A DNA stretch of 36,716 bases from an uncultured Bacteroidales bacterium (GTDB lineage Bacteria; Bacteroidota; Bacteroidia; Bacteroidales; P3): assembly GCA_937884485.1 (NCBI GenBank), contig CALGCG010000089.1:1-36716 (forward strand), read 5' to 3'. Below the pieces are notes generated by a model that ran no database searches, was not told the origin of the DNA, and was given only the letters and a program-made list of their open reading frames with translations. The position numbers and the translations under genes are program-made. This document shows, in pieces, positions 16,644 through 25,469 of the stretch. Numbering within the stretch: position 1 is the stretch's first letter; every line of letters begins with the position of its first letter.

Positions 16644-17860
16644 TTAATTCTTTCTGCCACAAAGGCACACGGGCGCGAGCCCAAGGTGGTGGCGATGACG
16701 AAGAGGTCGCCGCCCTCTTTCAGCCCCAGCTGTTTCTGCAGCTCGGCAGCGGTCACGGGGTAGTTGCGGGTGACCACATGCGCTCTCCCGTCGGGGATCC
16801 ATTTCTGTACCTCCTTGCGGGTGGGCTTGATTTCCACAAGGACACTGAAAATGCGGCCAGGGAAGCGCCGGATGAGGCTGTCGCTTGTGTAGAGATGGGT
16901 GTTGTGCGACAGCTTTCCCACCGCCATCTGCTGGCTCAGCATCTTGAAAGGCCCGGCTTTCATCAGTGCGGCATTGGGCTCGTAGAGGTATTTCTTCGTC
17001 TCGCTGGCATAGGTGGCCTGGGCCTGGGCCTCGTCTTCTCGAGTGAAGGCAAATGTGTCCACCTCGCCATGATGCAGGTGGTCGCAATGGATAACGTGCT
17101 CGCCGTCGGCCCTTCCGTAAAGGAACAGCACCTCTTTGCACTCGCCTTGGACGGCTATGATATGGATGTCGCTGATGTCGCGCAGCTGCGAAGCCGCCAA
17201 CGAGATGTCGATCATCGGCGATGCCTTCACCATAATCTCTTCCCCTTTGGACTGCAACAGTTCCTGATGCGCCAATATGTCGGGCGTGCAATCCTCGAAA
17301 GCCGCGACCTTGCGCCCCTGCTTGTCGCGACGGGCGGGGTCGACAAATATCAGGTCGAAGCGCCTGTCCTGTTTCTCAAGCCACTTCAGGCTGTCGCCAC
17401 AATGGACGTGGACATTGCTTAGCCCCAGAGCCTTTGCGTTGCTTCTGGCCAGCTCGCAGAGCTCAGGGTCCTGCTCCATATAGTCCACGTCGACCTCCAT
17501 GGGCTCTTCCGCCTTCCATCCGGCCAGGGCGAAGGTGTCGATGCCCATACCGCCCGTCAGGTCGGCGATGCGGAACGGCCGGCCGTGCTGCTGGAGGAGG
17601 TAGAACCGCAGATGGCAGATGGCGGCTTTGTGCAAGGCCGTAATCTCCGACGAGGCCTGTTCGCGGTTCAGTCGGGGAGGGTAGAGGAACTCCGCGCACT
17701 CCAGCAGCCCTGGCCACTTCTCGCGTGCCGTCCGCCGCCCCTCGATCTGCTGCACCGCCGCTGCCATATCAACACCAGGATACCGCCCGGCACTCAGCAG
17801 CAACCGCGCGGTATCCTCGTTCTCATGAGTTTTGACAAAATCAATAAACGCCTTGTTCAT
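16640..17860 (-). CDS. THUMP-like class I SAM-dependent methyltransferase (PG_1098 type)
   Basis: 406-residue protein with a central Rossmann methyltransferase fold: SAM-binding motif I DLTGGMGIDTFALAG at about 100-114, acidic motif DYMEQDPELCELA, and catalytic-type FVDPARRD at 172-179. An N-terminal helical domain precedes it. After about residue 270 comes a ferredoxin-like/THUMP-like region ending in KQLGLKEGGDLFVIATT. This architecture is known from P. gingivalis PG_1098 and is widespread in Bacteroidota; an RNA substrate is inferred, not proven. It is the last gene of a six-gene minus-strand operon and its start overlaps the end of the nucleotidyltransferase gene by 20 bp. Confidence 0.85.
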   Translation of the reverse strand: MNKAFIDFVKTHENEDTARLLLSAGRYPGVDMAAAVQQIEGRRTAREKWPGLLECAEFLYPPRLNREQASSEITALHKAAICHLRFYLLQQHGRPFRIADLTGGMGIDTFALAGWKAEEPMEVDVDYMEQDPELCELARSNAKALGLSNVHVHCGDSLKWLEKQDRRFDLIFVDPARRDKQGRKVAAFEDCTPDILAHQELLQSKGEEIMVKASPMIDISLAASQLRDISDIHIIAVQGECKEVLFLYGRADGEHVIHCDHLHHGEVDTFAFTREDEAQAQATYASETKKYLYEPNAALMKAGPFKMLSQQMAVGKLSHNTHLYTSDSLIRRFPGRIFSVLVEIKPTRKEVQKWIPDGRAHVVTRNYPVTAAELQKQLGLKEGGDLFVIATTLGSRPCAFVAERIN

Positions 17861-18731
17861 GAAGCTTTTTCAGGCGCTCGACGACCATCGGGCGGTCCTC
17901 CTTGTAGGTGACGCCGAACCACTGGGCCGTGGTCTTCAGCACCGTCATGGTGGCGTAGCCACTATGGATGAAGGTGTTGACGGCGAAGGGGATGTAGTAT
18001 TCGCTCTTCATCTCGGTGCCGTGCTCCTTGAGGAAGTCCACAAACAGCTCCTCGCTCTTGGCGAAGTAGTCGGGCGTGAAGCCGAAGAGGTTCATGCTCA
18101 CCGTGGCGTCGGCGGCCAGCGGGTGCATGCTGCCGTCGGCGTCCTTGTACTCGATGCCGTTGGCCGTGCGGCCTATGGAGGTGCGCTCCGTCATGCCTAC
18201 GAGCAGCCCGTTGGCGTCGGTCTCGCACACGCCGCGGCTCACCGTGCCGTTCTCGCTCAGCGTGTTCTCCAGGCGGTAGCCCACCATGCAGTATTTGCCT
18301 TTCGTGCCCTCGAGGGTGCGCAGGTGGTCGGCCATGACCTGGAAGGCGTCGCGGCCGTAGAAGTCGTCGGCGTTGATGATGGCGAAGGGCTCGTGGATGG
18401 CGTCCTTGGCCATGAGGATGGCGTGGTTGGTGCCCCAGGGTTTCTCGCGGCCTTCGGGCACGCTGAAGCCTGCCGGCAGCTTGTCGAGCTCCTGGAAGAC
18501 ATACTCCACCTCGATGCGATGGCCGAAGTGGTCGGCATTGATATGTTTTTTGAACTCCTCCTCGAACGAGTGGCGGATGACGAAGACCACCTTGCCGAAG
18601 CCCGCGCGGATGGCGTCCTCGATGCTGTAGTCCATGATGATTTCGCCGTGGGGGCCCACGCCGTCCATCTGTTTCAGTCCACCGTAGCGGCTACCCATGC
18701 CGGCAGCCAGAACAAGTAATGTTGGTTTCAT
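17841..18731 (-). CDS. NDP-sugar nucleotidyltransferase-like protein
   Basis: 296-residue cytoplasmic protein with an NTP_transferase (GT-A type) fold. The nucleotide-binding loop LVLAAGMGSRYGGLKQM is at the very N terminus. The conserved INADDFYGRDAF supplies the metal-binding aspartates, and SMNLFGFTPDYF marks the second half. It would transfer a nucleotide to a sugar phosphate, or resembles enzymes that do; the sugar is unknown. The ATG at 18731 is used rather than a TTG two codons upstream. It overlaps the methyltransferase start by 20 bp and follows tadA by 43 bp. Confidence 0.85.
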   Translation of the reverse strand: MKPTLLVLAAGMGSRYGGLKQMDGVGPHGEIIMDYSIEDAIRAGFGKVVFVIRHSFEEEFKKHINADHFGHRIEVEYVFQELDKLPAGFSVPEGREKPWGTNHAILMAKDAIHEPFAIINADDFYGRDAFQVMADHLRTLEGTKGKYCMVGYRLENTLSENGTVSRGVCETDANGLLVGMTERTSIGRTANGIEYKDADGSMHPLAADATVSMNLFGFTPDYFAKSEELFVDFLKEHGTEMKSEYYIPFAVNTFIHSGYATMTVLKTTAQWFGVTYKEDRPMVVERLKKLHEQGVY

Positions 18732-18774
18732 AATCAATGGGTTTTATCTATTGTATCTGTTGAATCTATCCCCT

Positions 18775-19221
18775 CTATCTCTTTTTTTTGAAGAAATCCT
18801 TCACCATGGCGAGGCATTCCTCGCCCCTCACGCCCGCCGTCACCTCGGTCTTGGGGTGCAGCATGGAGCGTCCCAGGCGTTCGAAGCCGCGTTTCTCGTC
18901 GGGTGCGCCATAGACGATGCGTGCCAGCTGGCTCCATCCCAGGGCGCCGGCGCACATCACGCAGGGCTCCAGGGTGACATACAGCGTGCACCCCGTCAGG
19001 TACTTGGCGCCCAGATATTCCGCCGCTGCCGTGATGGCCAGCATCTCGGCGTGAGCCGTCACGTCGTGCAGCAGCTCCGTCTGGTTGTGTCCGCGGGCAA
19101 TGATGCTGTCGCCTGCCACCACCACGGCGCCCACGGGTATCTCCCCGTCGGCCTCGGCCCGTCGGGCCTCTTTCAGGGCTTCGCCCATGAAGTATTCATC
19201 GTCAGGCTGCAGTATCCCCAT
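18775..19221 (-). CDS. tadA: tRNA adenosine(34) deaminase
   Basis: 148-residue zinc deaminase that converts A34 to inosine in the wobble position of tRNA-Arg(ACG). The catalytic motif HAE is at 57-59 (proton shuttle E59) and PCVMC at 86-90 supplies the two zinc cysteines. The GALGWSQLARIVYGAPDEKRG region is typical of TadA. The length is normal. It begins 6 bp after the upstream secreted-protein gene and is translated within the same operon. A free-base deaminase (e.g. guanine deaminase) is less likely given the overall pattern. Confidence 0.9.
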   Translation of the reverse strand: MGILQPDDEYFMGEALKEARRAEADGEIPVGAVVVAGDSIIARGHNQTELLHDVTAHAEMLAITAAAEYLGAKYLTGCTLYVTLEPCVMCAGALGWSQLARIVYGAPDEKRGFERLGRSMLHPKTEVTAGVRGEECLAMVKDFFKKKR

Positions 19222-19227
19222 TGCGGT

Positions 19228-19980
19228 TCAATCCTTTTCAAAAACACTGGTGTCCAACGGCTCGAAATGGTAGCTTGTGCGCAGGATGGTCAATTCGCCG
19301 TTGCGCATGAAGCTCTCCAGCGACGGCAGCATGCCATGCGTCAGGGGCTGGTATTCATGGAAACTCTTCCACTCGATGTGGCCGCTGGTGATTTCTTTCG
19401 TTCCGCCGTACATCTCTTCGGTCTCGAATATGATGGTCAGCAGGCCGCTTTCGGGCTCGAACATATAGTAGCGGGTGTACATGTTGGGACATTCAACCTT
19501 CACCACCTGCAGCGAGTGTCCTTTCAGCTCGGTGCTGCCGTTCCAGCTCAGCTGGGCGCCCTTCTCGCGCCAGTGGTACAGGGGGCCGCGGAAGTCGTAG
19601 CCCTGCAGCTTGTTGTTGAATTCCTGCAGGCTGATGCTCTCCCAGCTCTGGTAGGCCGACAGGTAGCGGCGGAAGCGGTCCTTGCCGTTGCTCGTCAGGC
19701 CGAAGTCTTGTTTCTCGCCGTTCCACACCTCCACGCGGTGCCTCTCGCCGGGGGCATACCAGCGCCGCATCCAGAGGGTGTCCTTGGGGCTGAGGTTGGT
19801 GGTGATGGCGGTCTCCATCACCAGCAGGCTGTCCGAGGGCAGGTGGTCGATGTCGAGCATCTGCACAAAGCGGTCCACCACATATTTGGCCGAGTCGCCC
19901 AGCATGTCGCGGTGGTTCTGCGCCGTCAGCGTCAGGGGCATCAGTGCCAGGAGGGCCACAAGCATTCTTTTCTTTTCCAT
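19228..19980 (-). CDS. Secreted protein of unknown function (possibly LolA-like fold)
   Basis: 250 residues with a signal peptide (MEKKRMLVALLALMPLTLTA) and no lipobox cysteine, so it is probably periplasmic. The body alternates polar and hydrophobic residues like a beta-rich domain. It contains ELKGHSLQVVKVECPN and RYYMFEPESGLLTIIFETEE, which recall the strand pattern of LolA/outer-membrane-lipoprotein carrier proteins. I could not assign a family with confidence. It is the third gene of the operon, 29 bp after the DUF4292-like lipoprotein and 6 bp before tadA. A role in the cell envelope is suggested only by location. Confidence 0.75.
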   Translation of the reverse strand: MEKKRMLVALLALMPLTLTAQNHRDMLGDSAKYVVDRFVQMLDIDHLPSDSLLVMETAITTNLSPKDTLWMRRWYAPGERHRVEVWNGEKQDFGLTSNGKDRFRRYLSAYQSWESISLQEFNNKLQGYDFRGPLYHWREKGAQLSWNGSTELKGHSLQVVKVECPNMYTRYYMFEPESGLLTIIFETEEMYGGTKEITSGHIEWKSFHEYQPLTHGMLPSLESFMRNGELTILRTSYHFEPLDTSVFEKD

Positions 19981-20009
19981 CTTCTTCTGTCTTTAAGGCG
20001 TTTGACAAC

Positions 20010-20525
20010 TTATTTGTTGAACGGGAACGTGAGGCGCTCGGCCTTTTCGCGCCGGGTTATTTTCACCTGCACCGTCAGGCCCATCTTCTTGCCCAGGGCG
20101 GCTATGCGCTCCTCGGCGTTGTCGCTCAGCAGGATGGCTTCCAGGTCGCCAAAGGTGATCCGGCTGCCCGACAGACGCTCCAGGTCGCGGTAGTCGCCCT
20201 CCTGGTTGCGCCCCATCAGCGGCATGCGCACCCATATCGAGTCGGTCGTGGCCATGGCGCGTCCCAGCTCCACAACCTTGCTCACACTCCCCCAGATGAC
20301 CTTGCCCTTCTCCATCCTCACCTGTCCGTTGACGCCGATGCCTTCGACGACACCGGTGAAGGTGATGATGGTGTAATCCGGCTTGGCTTCCTCGACGGCG
20401 ACCGGCGCGGGCGTCGGCGCCGCGGTGCGCGTGCTGCGGCAGCCCGTGGCCGCCAGGGCCAGCAGCGCCAGGGTCAGCAGCAGTGGTGTGCGTGTGTTTT
20501 TCATCGTTGTTTTCAATCGCTCCAT
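20010..20525 (-). CDS. DUF4292-like lipoprotein
   Basis: 171 residues with a lipoprotein signal ending in LAATGC (acylated cysteine at residue 29, or 22 if translation starts at the ATG at 20504). The mature part has the order of elements seen in DUF4292 proteins: GVNGQVRMEKGKVIWGSV, then a DSIWVRMPL segment, then SGSRITFGDLEAILLSD. It is shorter than the usual 230-270 residues, the missing part being at the C-terminal end. In Bacteroidota this family regularly follows a TPR protein, as here (gap 9 bp). It is probably a periplasmic or outer-membrane envelope lipoprotein. The start is ambiguous between 20525 and 20504. Confidence 0.78.
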   Translation of the reverse strand: MERLKTTMKNTRTPLLLTLALLALAATGCRSTRTAAPTPAPVAVEEAKPDYTIITFTGVVEGIGVNGQVRMEKGKVIWGSVSKVVELGRAMATTDSIWVRMPLMGRNQEGDYRDLERLSGSRITFGDLEAILLSDNAEERIAALGKKMGLTVQVKITRREKAERLTFPFNK

Positions 20526-20534
20526 CCTTTGGTG

Positions 20535-22181
20535 TTATTTTCCGTTGCGTATGGTTTCAAGGTGCTGCCGCAGCGTCTCGCTCTTGGGGTCGAGGCGCAC
20601 GGCTTTCTCCAGGTAGGGCAGGGCCTCGCGGTCGCGCCCCAGCAGGTGCAGTATCCAGCCGTAGGTGTCGAGGCTGTTGGCGTTGTCGGGCTGGGCCTCG
20701 ACGGTGCGGCGGCTCATGGCCGCGGCCTTCTCCAGCTCGATGCCCTGCTCCGAGAGGTAGTAGGCGTAGTTGTTCAGCGTCGGCCAGTCGTCGGGCGCTG
20801 CGGCGATGCTGCGCTCGAAAGCCCGCCAGGCCTTGTCGTACTGCCCCGTGCGGTAGTAGGCCTCGGCCTGCAGGGCGTGGGTGGCTCCTTCGAGGTAGCC
20901 CTTGCTGAAGCCCCACTTGATGGCGTTCTCGGTCTCGGCCAGGGCCTCGTCGTAGCGGCCGTCCATCACGGCCCGCACGGCCAGCATGTAGTGCGGCAGG
21001 GTGTGCACGGGGAAGAGCTGCGCGGCGCGCCGCGCATAGCGCAGGGCTTTCCCGCTGCTGTCGCCGGCGGCGTCGAGGCTGATCAGCAGCAGCTCCCACA
21101 CCTCGTACATGCTGCTGTCGCGCTGCAGCGCCAGCTCCATCTGGTGCGCCGCCTCGGCGTAGCGGTGCTGGTTGAAGAGCACGTTGCCGTAGAAGGCGGC
21201 GAACTCCGTGCTGTCGGCGCAGTCGGCCATGGCCATGTCCATCAGGCGGAAGGTCGTGGCGCTGCGGTTGCCGAAGAATTCCTCGGTGCTGTAGAACGAC
21301 CCCAGGAGCTGCAGCTTGCTCTTGCCGTCGAGGGCGGGGTTGCGGAAGGCCTGCACCATCTCGCTGTCGGCCTCGGCGGGGCGGCCCACGGCTTTGTAGT
21401 ATTCGGCCAGCTGTATGTGTATGTACGGGTCCTCGGGGTCGGCCGCGAGGATGCGGTCGTAGTAGGTCTTGGCCTTGGAGTAGCGCTTCTGCTGCATGTT
21501 CATCTCGGCCAGGATGGCGTTGCTCTGCTTGTCGCCGGGCACGGCCTTGGCCAGGGCCTCCACCTCGGCCATGGCTTTGTCGGGCTTGCCGGCGGCATTC
21601 CACAGCTTGGCCTTCTGCATCGAGATGGGCTCCGTGACGCCTATGCGCTTCTCCACGCGGTTCAGCACCTCCACGGCCTTCGGCAGGTCGTTGGCGGAGA
21701 TGTACTGGTTGGAGAGTTCGTAGTAGTAGTCCAGCACCTCGGGGTTCTGGCGCACGATGGTCTCCCACGTGGCCACGGTGCCGCGCGTGTCGCCCTTCAT
21801 CTGCTGCACCACGGCCAGCGACAGGAGGTACCACACATTGTCGCCCCGCAGCGCCACGGCACGGCGGGCGCACGCCTCGGCGCTGTCCGTCCAGCCGCGC
21901 TGCGCCAGCAGCTGGCTCATGCCGTACCAGGCGGCGTCGCAGCCGGGATGCTTCTCCACCGTGCGGCCGTAGGCCTCCAGGGCCTCGTCGGCACGGCCGG
22001 TCTCCTGCAGCGTGAGGGCGTCGATGAGCATGGCGTCCTCGGCCAGCTGCTCCTCCGTCACCTCCCGGATGGGCTGGCGCTCGTAGGGGTTGGCCTTGGC
22101 GGCCGTGGGCTTGCGGCTCCCGCACCCTACCAGCGCCGTCAGCACCGCCAGCATCAGCACGATTGTTGCTTTTTTATACAT
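20535..22181 (-). CDS. TPR-repeat lipoprotein
   Basis: 548 residues with lipobox LVGC (cysteine at residue 20) and then at least ten tetratricopeptide-type helical pairs. Clear units include DEALEAYGRTVEKHPG near residue 70, KAKTYYDRILAADPEDPY, and four closely spaced ones near the C terminus (about 400-545), ending DREALPYLEKAVRLDPKS. It should be a periplasmic scaffold anchored by lipid. It is the first gene of the six-gene minus-strand operon with the DUF4292-like lipoprotein, tadA and others. I could not find a clear -7 element upstream; the region instead leads into the palindromic repeat at 22266. Confidence 0.88.
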   Translation of the reverse strand: MYKKATIVLMLAVLTALVGCGSRKPTAAKANPYERQPIREVTEEQLAEDAMLIDALTLQETGRADEALEAYGRTVEKHPGCDAAWYGMSQLLAQRGWTDSAEACARRAVALRGDNVWYLLSLAVVQQMKGDTRGTVATWETIVRQNPEVLDYYYELSNQYISANDLPKAVEVLNRVEKRIGVTEPISMQKAKLWNAAGKPDKAMAEVEALAKAVPGDKQSNAILAEMNMQQKRYSKAKTYYDRILAADPEDPYIHIQLAEYYKAVGRPAEADSEMVQAFRNPALDGKSKLQLLGSFYSTEEFFGNRSATTFRLMDMAMADCADSTEFAAFYGNVLFNQHRYAEAAHQMELALQRDSSMYEVWELLLISLDAAGDSSGKALRYARRAAQLFPVHTLPHYMLAVRAVMDGRYDEALAETENAIKWGFSKGYLEGATHALQAEAYYRTGQYDKAWRAFERSIAAAPDDWPTLNNYAYYLSEQGIELEKAAAMSRRTVEAQPDNANSLDTYGWILHLLGRDREALPYLEKAVRLDPKSETLRQHLETIRNGK

Positions 22182-22265
22182 TATAATTGTTTCCTTTATT
22201 TTTTATTTTGTCATTACAAACGCGGCCCTGCCGATTTTATTGTGTGCATTCTTGAAATAAATAAC

Positions 22266-22430
22266 GCCCCCGCCTCGCCCCGCCTTCGCCCCCGCTTCGG
22301 CCCTTCCCATATAGTTCTTATATAGTTCTCATATAGTTCCTATATGCGGTATATAAGAACTATATGAGAACTATATAAGAACGATATAGGAACTATATAA
22401 GAACGGCCGAACAAGGGGCGAAGTGGGGGC
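22266..22430. repeat. Head-to-head pair of 11-bp-periodic composite repeats
   Basis: From left to right: three GC-type 11-mers reading inward (22266-22298, complement of GAAGCGGGGGC-like units), GGCCC, AT-type 11-mers in reverse sense (TCTTATATAGT, TCTCATATAGT, TCCTATATGCG; 22316-22348), then five forward AT-type units (22348-22402, e.g. ACTATATGAGA, ACTATATAAGA, ACGATATAGGA). A GGCC (22405-22408) and two forward GC-type units follow (GAACAAGGGGC, GAAGTGGGGGC; 22409-22430). The two halves can base-pair through the AT core. It fills most of the 477-bp gap between the TPR operon and the T9SS gene. The array at 1-83 has the same unit structure. Confidence 0.85.
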
Positions 22431-22516
22431 CTCCCGGGTGCCTGTGCGGCGCCGGCCGGAGGGGGTGCCGGCACGTGCCGTGGAGGGCAAAACTTTCATA
22501 AAAAAACAAAAAAAAA

Positions 22517-22546
22517 TTGCAGTATGAAAAAAAATGTCTATATTTG
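22517..22546 (+). promoter_or_regulatory. Promoter of the T9SS protein gene at 22659
   Basis: The -33 box TTG (22517-22519) and the -7 box TATATTTG (22539-22546) are separated by 19 bp, the best full promoter in the window. The predicted leader is about 105 bases and AU-rich. Confidence 0.75.
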
Positions 22547-22658
22547 CATCGTGAAATATAGTGTGAAAAAGGGATAAAAACAGTATAAACACCTTGTAAA
22601 CAAGAATATTAGATTGGAAACCAGAAAATAAATTATTAATCATCAAAATTCAAACAAA

Positions 22659-25415
22659 ATGAAAAAAGTATTATTGGTTTTAGGTTTGGCAATGTGCAGC
22701 AGCATGGCCATTGCTCAGAACCCGTTTACCCGCGAGTCCTTCCCGCGCGCGAAACAACCTACAATCAGTTTTGCCGAGCTCAACGCCAAAGCGCCCGTTG
22801 ACTACAAGGCTTCCATCTTTGCAAAGGATGCCACTTTCGACACCTTGCAGACCTACCGTTTCACCGCCGCCGAGTGGGGTAACATCACGACGGGCTTCGT
22901 CGCCGCCACCGACCGTATCCAGGATACCGTCGTCGGCAGCATCAACGCCCACGCTGTTGATATCAACGCCTACCAGTGGTGCGAGTGGAAGCGCTTCGCC
23001 GACACCACCACCTTCAAGAACACCTACAACACTGTCTACAGCGCCTTCCACCTTGGCCTTGGCAATGCTATGTATGTCTTCAGCGACTCCATCAATGCGT
23101 CCGACCCGGGTTGGGCCGACGACGGTTTCGCCTGCTTCAACTATGACCAGGACGGTCTGGGCCGTATCAATGCCTACATGGCTCTTCCCACCTACACCCG
23201 TTCCACCGAGGACGTGGGCAAGCTGGTCTATGTCGCTCTCACCCAGCTCTATCGTAAATACTACGATCGCTGCTTCATCGACTATGAGATCAACGGTCAG
23301 TGGCACACCCGCGAGGTCAACGTGACCGGTATCGACTGCGGTGTCAACAACTTCGGTGCCATCAAGCCCCGCTTTGTCATGCCCAACGAGCTCGCCTCCC
23401 AGGCCGACATCCACATCCGCTTCCGCCTGAACGCCCCCGATCACAGCCGCGACCGTAACGGCGTCATCACCCTGCCCTACGGCTACGGTTGGATGATCGA
23501 CAATGTCGCTATCATTGTCGACAACCGCAGCGCCTCCTGGCAGTTCACCTTCGCCTCCCCCATCGACGGTTTCTACGGCATGATGCCTCAGGGCATGACC
23601 ATCCCCATGGCCTATGGTACCCAGGTGCGCAACACCAACGCCTCCGCCATTAACAATGCCACTCTGACCCTCGAGGCCGGTCCCTTCAACGGCACCCTCA
23701 CCAATGTGCTCACCACCGACCCCATCAGCATCCCCGCTGGCGATGTGATGGCCGACTATGTGCTCGCCATCGATGAGCGTGGCTTCGACCCCACCGTCAC
23801 CAACGGTCGCCTCTACACCGATCCTTACTACCTCACCTGGTTTGGCGACAGCCCCAACTACGGCAACGCCACCGGTACCCTCAATGGTGGCTACCAGGGC
23901 CGTTCGCTGCCCACCACCACCCCCGGTGCCAACCTCTATAAGATTACCGCCAACGGCAGCACTCTGAGCACCCGCATCGACTCGATGCTCTACACCGTCT
24001 CCTCCAACGTCGCCGTCTTCCCCGGCCAGGACAATGGTCTCTCCGGCTATCGTTGGGCTCGCGACAACGGCTTCGTCCCCTCGGGTTCCTCTTTTGAATA
24101 CTGCTTCACTCCCACCGGTTACATCACCAACGACGACGAGGATGAGCACACCACCACCGCTGGCTACACGATCCTCGTGAGCTACGTCACCGGTAACGAC
24201 ATCCCCGAAGGCTGGGTCCTCAAAGGCATCGAGCTCGTTCCCGCCACCGACGGTAACAACAGCACCGGCGTCAACGCCATCGAGCCCCTGGTTCTGAAAG
24301 ACGTCTACTCCGAGGACGGCCTCAGCTTCCCCAGCGTCCAGACCGGTCTTGACGGTGTCTACACCTCCATCACCGAGTCCGACCTCTCCAACCTGCCCTC
24401 CACCGGCTATGCCCTGCCCGCCGCCAACGGCGTCGCCAGCCACAGCGCCATCAACATCTTCCTGCCCAACCAGCCCGCTCTTGAGCCCAACACTGGTTAC
24501 CATATCGGTTATCGTCTGCAGAACGACGCCCGCTTCCACGTGGCCTCCCAGTCCGACCGCTACCTCCTCAACGATACCACCTATGCTTACTACAGCTACA
24601 GCGACGAGACCAAGCCCTACAACCTGCAGAACTTCCCCATCTCCAGCTACGATGTCTATGTGTTCGACCCCCAGAACACCACCAGTGGCCGTTTCAACGC
24701 CGCCAACATTGACGAGTATCCTATGATCCGCGCCATTGTCGGCCCCGCCGAGGAAATCCCCACCGTCACCATCTATGGCGACTGCGAGACCAACTCCACC
24801 GATTCCACCGCCCTCGCCCTTGCTTTCGGTAGCGATGACCTCTGCGGCTCTTCCGCCGATGTGGCCGTGGGTTACAACTACAGCGTCGTCGTCAGCGGTG
24901 GCAATGAGCACACTGTGATCGACGCGGTCTTTGTGAACGGTCAGCAGCTTGAGGTTATTGAAGAGGGCGATGTGCCCGATGGTCCCTACCTGGTCCGTTA
25001 TGCCAATGGCGACAACGTCGAGGATGCCGAGGGCAATGTCCTTCTCAACCGCGACTACTATGCTATCGGCTTCGACGAAATCGAGGCTGAGTGGAATGGC
25101 AGCGACAGCTATGTCATCACCGCCACCTACCACTACGAGGATTTCATCCCCGTCGGTATCGACCCCGCCGCTCCCGAAGCCGCTCTCGGTCTCTATCCCA
25201 ATCCTGCTACCTCCACTGTCAAGCTGAACATCTCCGGTGTCGCTGGCATGGTTGACTGCAGCATCATCGACATGAGCGGCCGCGTTGTCTACAACGCTTC
25301 CCTCAATGCCGAGGCCGAGAACACCATCAACGTGAGCAACATGCCCGCTGGTGCCTACTTCGTCCGCATCACCAACAACACCTTCAGCAAGATCGAGAAA
25401 CTCATCATCAAGTAA
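22659..25415 (+). CDS. Large secreted protein with T9SS type A C-terminal sorting domain
   Basis: 918 residues. A signal peptide (MKKVLLVLGLAMCSSMAIAQ) exports it through Sec. The last 74 residues (845-918, from LYPNPATSTVKLNI to FSKIEKLIIK) form the T9SS type A sorting domain, so it should reach the cell surface or be released. Residues about 75-290 look like a jelly-roll, choice-of-anchor-J-like domain (CFIDYEINGQWHTREVNV and YGWMIDNVAIIVDN), which is tentative. The middle is Thr/Asn/Ser-rich and beta-like without a family I recognise. Codons ending in C, with GGT and CGT, dominate, suggesting high expression. It is flanked by repeat arrays on both sides. Confidence 0.88.
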   Translation: MKKVLLVLGLAMCSSMAIAQNPFTRESFPRAKQPTISFAELNAKAPVDYKASIFAKDATFDTLQTYRFTAAEWGNITTGFVAATDRIQDTVVGSINAHAVDINAYQWCEWKRFADTTTFKNTYNTVYSAFHLGLGNAMYVFSDSINASDPGWADDGFACFNYDQDGLGRINAYMALPTYTRSTEDVGKLVYVALTQLYRKYYDRCFIDYEINGQWHTREVNVTGIDCGVNNFGAIKPRFVMPNELASQADIHIRFRLNAPDHSRDRNGVITLPYGYGWMIDNVAIIVDNRSASWQFTFASPIDGFYGMMPQGMTIPMAYGTQVRNTNASAINNATLTLEAGPFNGTLTNVLTTDPISIPAGDVMADYVLAIDERGFDPTVTNGRLYTDPYYLTWFGDSPNYGNATGTLNGGYQGRSLPTTTPGANLYKITANGSTLSTRIDSMLYTVSSNVAVFPGQDNGLSGYRWARDNGFVPSGSSFEYCFTPTGYITNDDEDEHTTTAGYTILVSYVTGNDIPEGWVLKGIELVPATDGNNSTGVNAIEPLVLKDVYSEDGLSFPSVQTGLDGVYTSITESDLSNLPSTGYALPAANGVASHSAINIFLPNQPALEPNTGYHIGYRLQNDARFHVASQSDRYLLNDTTYAYYSYSDETKPYNLQNFPISSYDVYVFDPQNTTSGRFNAANIDEYPMIRAIVGPAEEIPTVTIYGDCETNSTDSTALALAFGSDDLCGSSADVAVGYNYSVVVSGGNEHTVIDAVFVNGQQLEVIEEGDVPDGPYLVRYANGDNVEDAEGNVLLNRDYYAIGFDEIEAEWNGSDSYVITATYHYEDFIPVGIDPAAPEAALGLYPNPATSTVKLNISGVAGMVDCSIIDMSGRVVYNASLNAEAENTINVSNMPAGAYFVRITNNTFSKIEKLIIK

Positions 25416-25440
25416 GGTTTGTTAAGTGGATACAAAAAAA

Positions 25441-25465
25441 GCCGCCCATTCGGGCGGCTTTTTTT
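25441..25465 (+). terminator. Intrinsic terminator of the T9SS protein gene
   Basis: GCCGCCC (25441-25447) and GGGCGGC (25452-25458) pair around ATTC, with seven A before and seven T after. It can also act on the opposite strand. Confidence 0.92.
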
Positions 25466-25469
25466 GCTT

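Noticed and set aside
22266..22430. CRISPR array
   Set aside because: Units are 11 bp with no spacers, form an inverted pair and have no cas genes nearby.
22680..25133. An 817-residue open frame antisense to the T9SS protein gene
   Set aside because: Composition (V, G, D, A) is that of a shadow frame of a C-ending-codon gene; no start context, promoter or motif.
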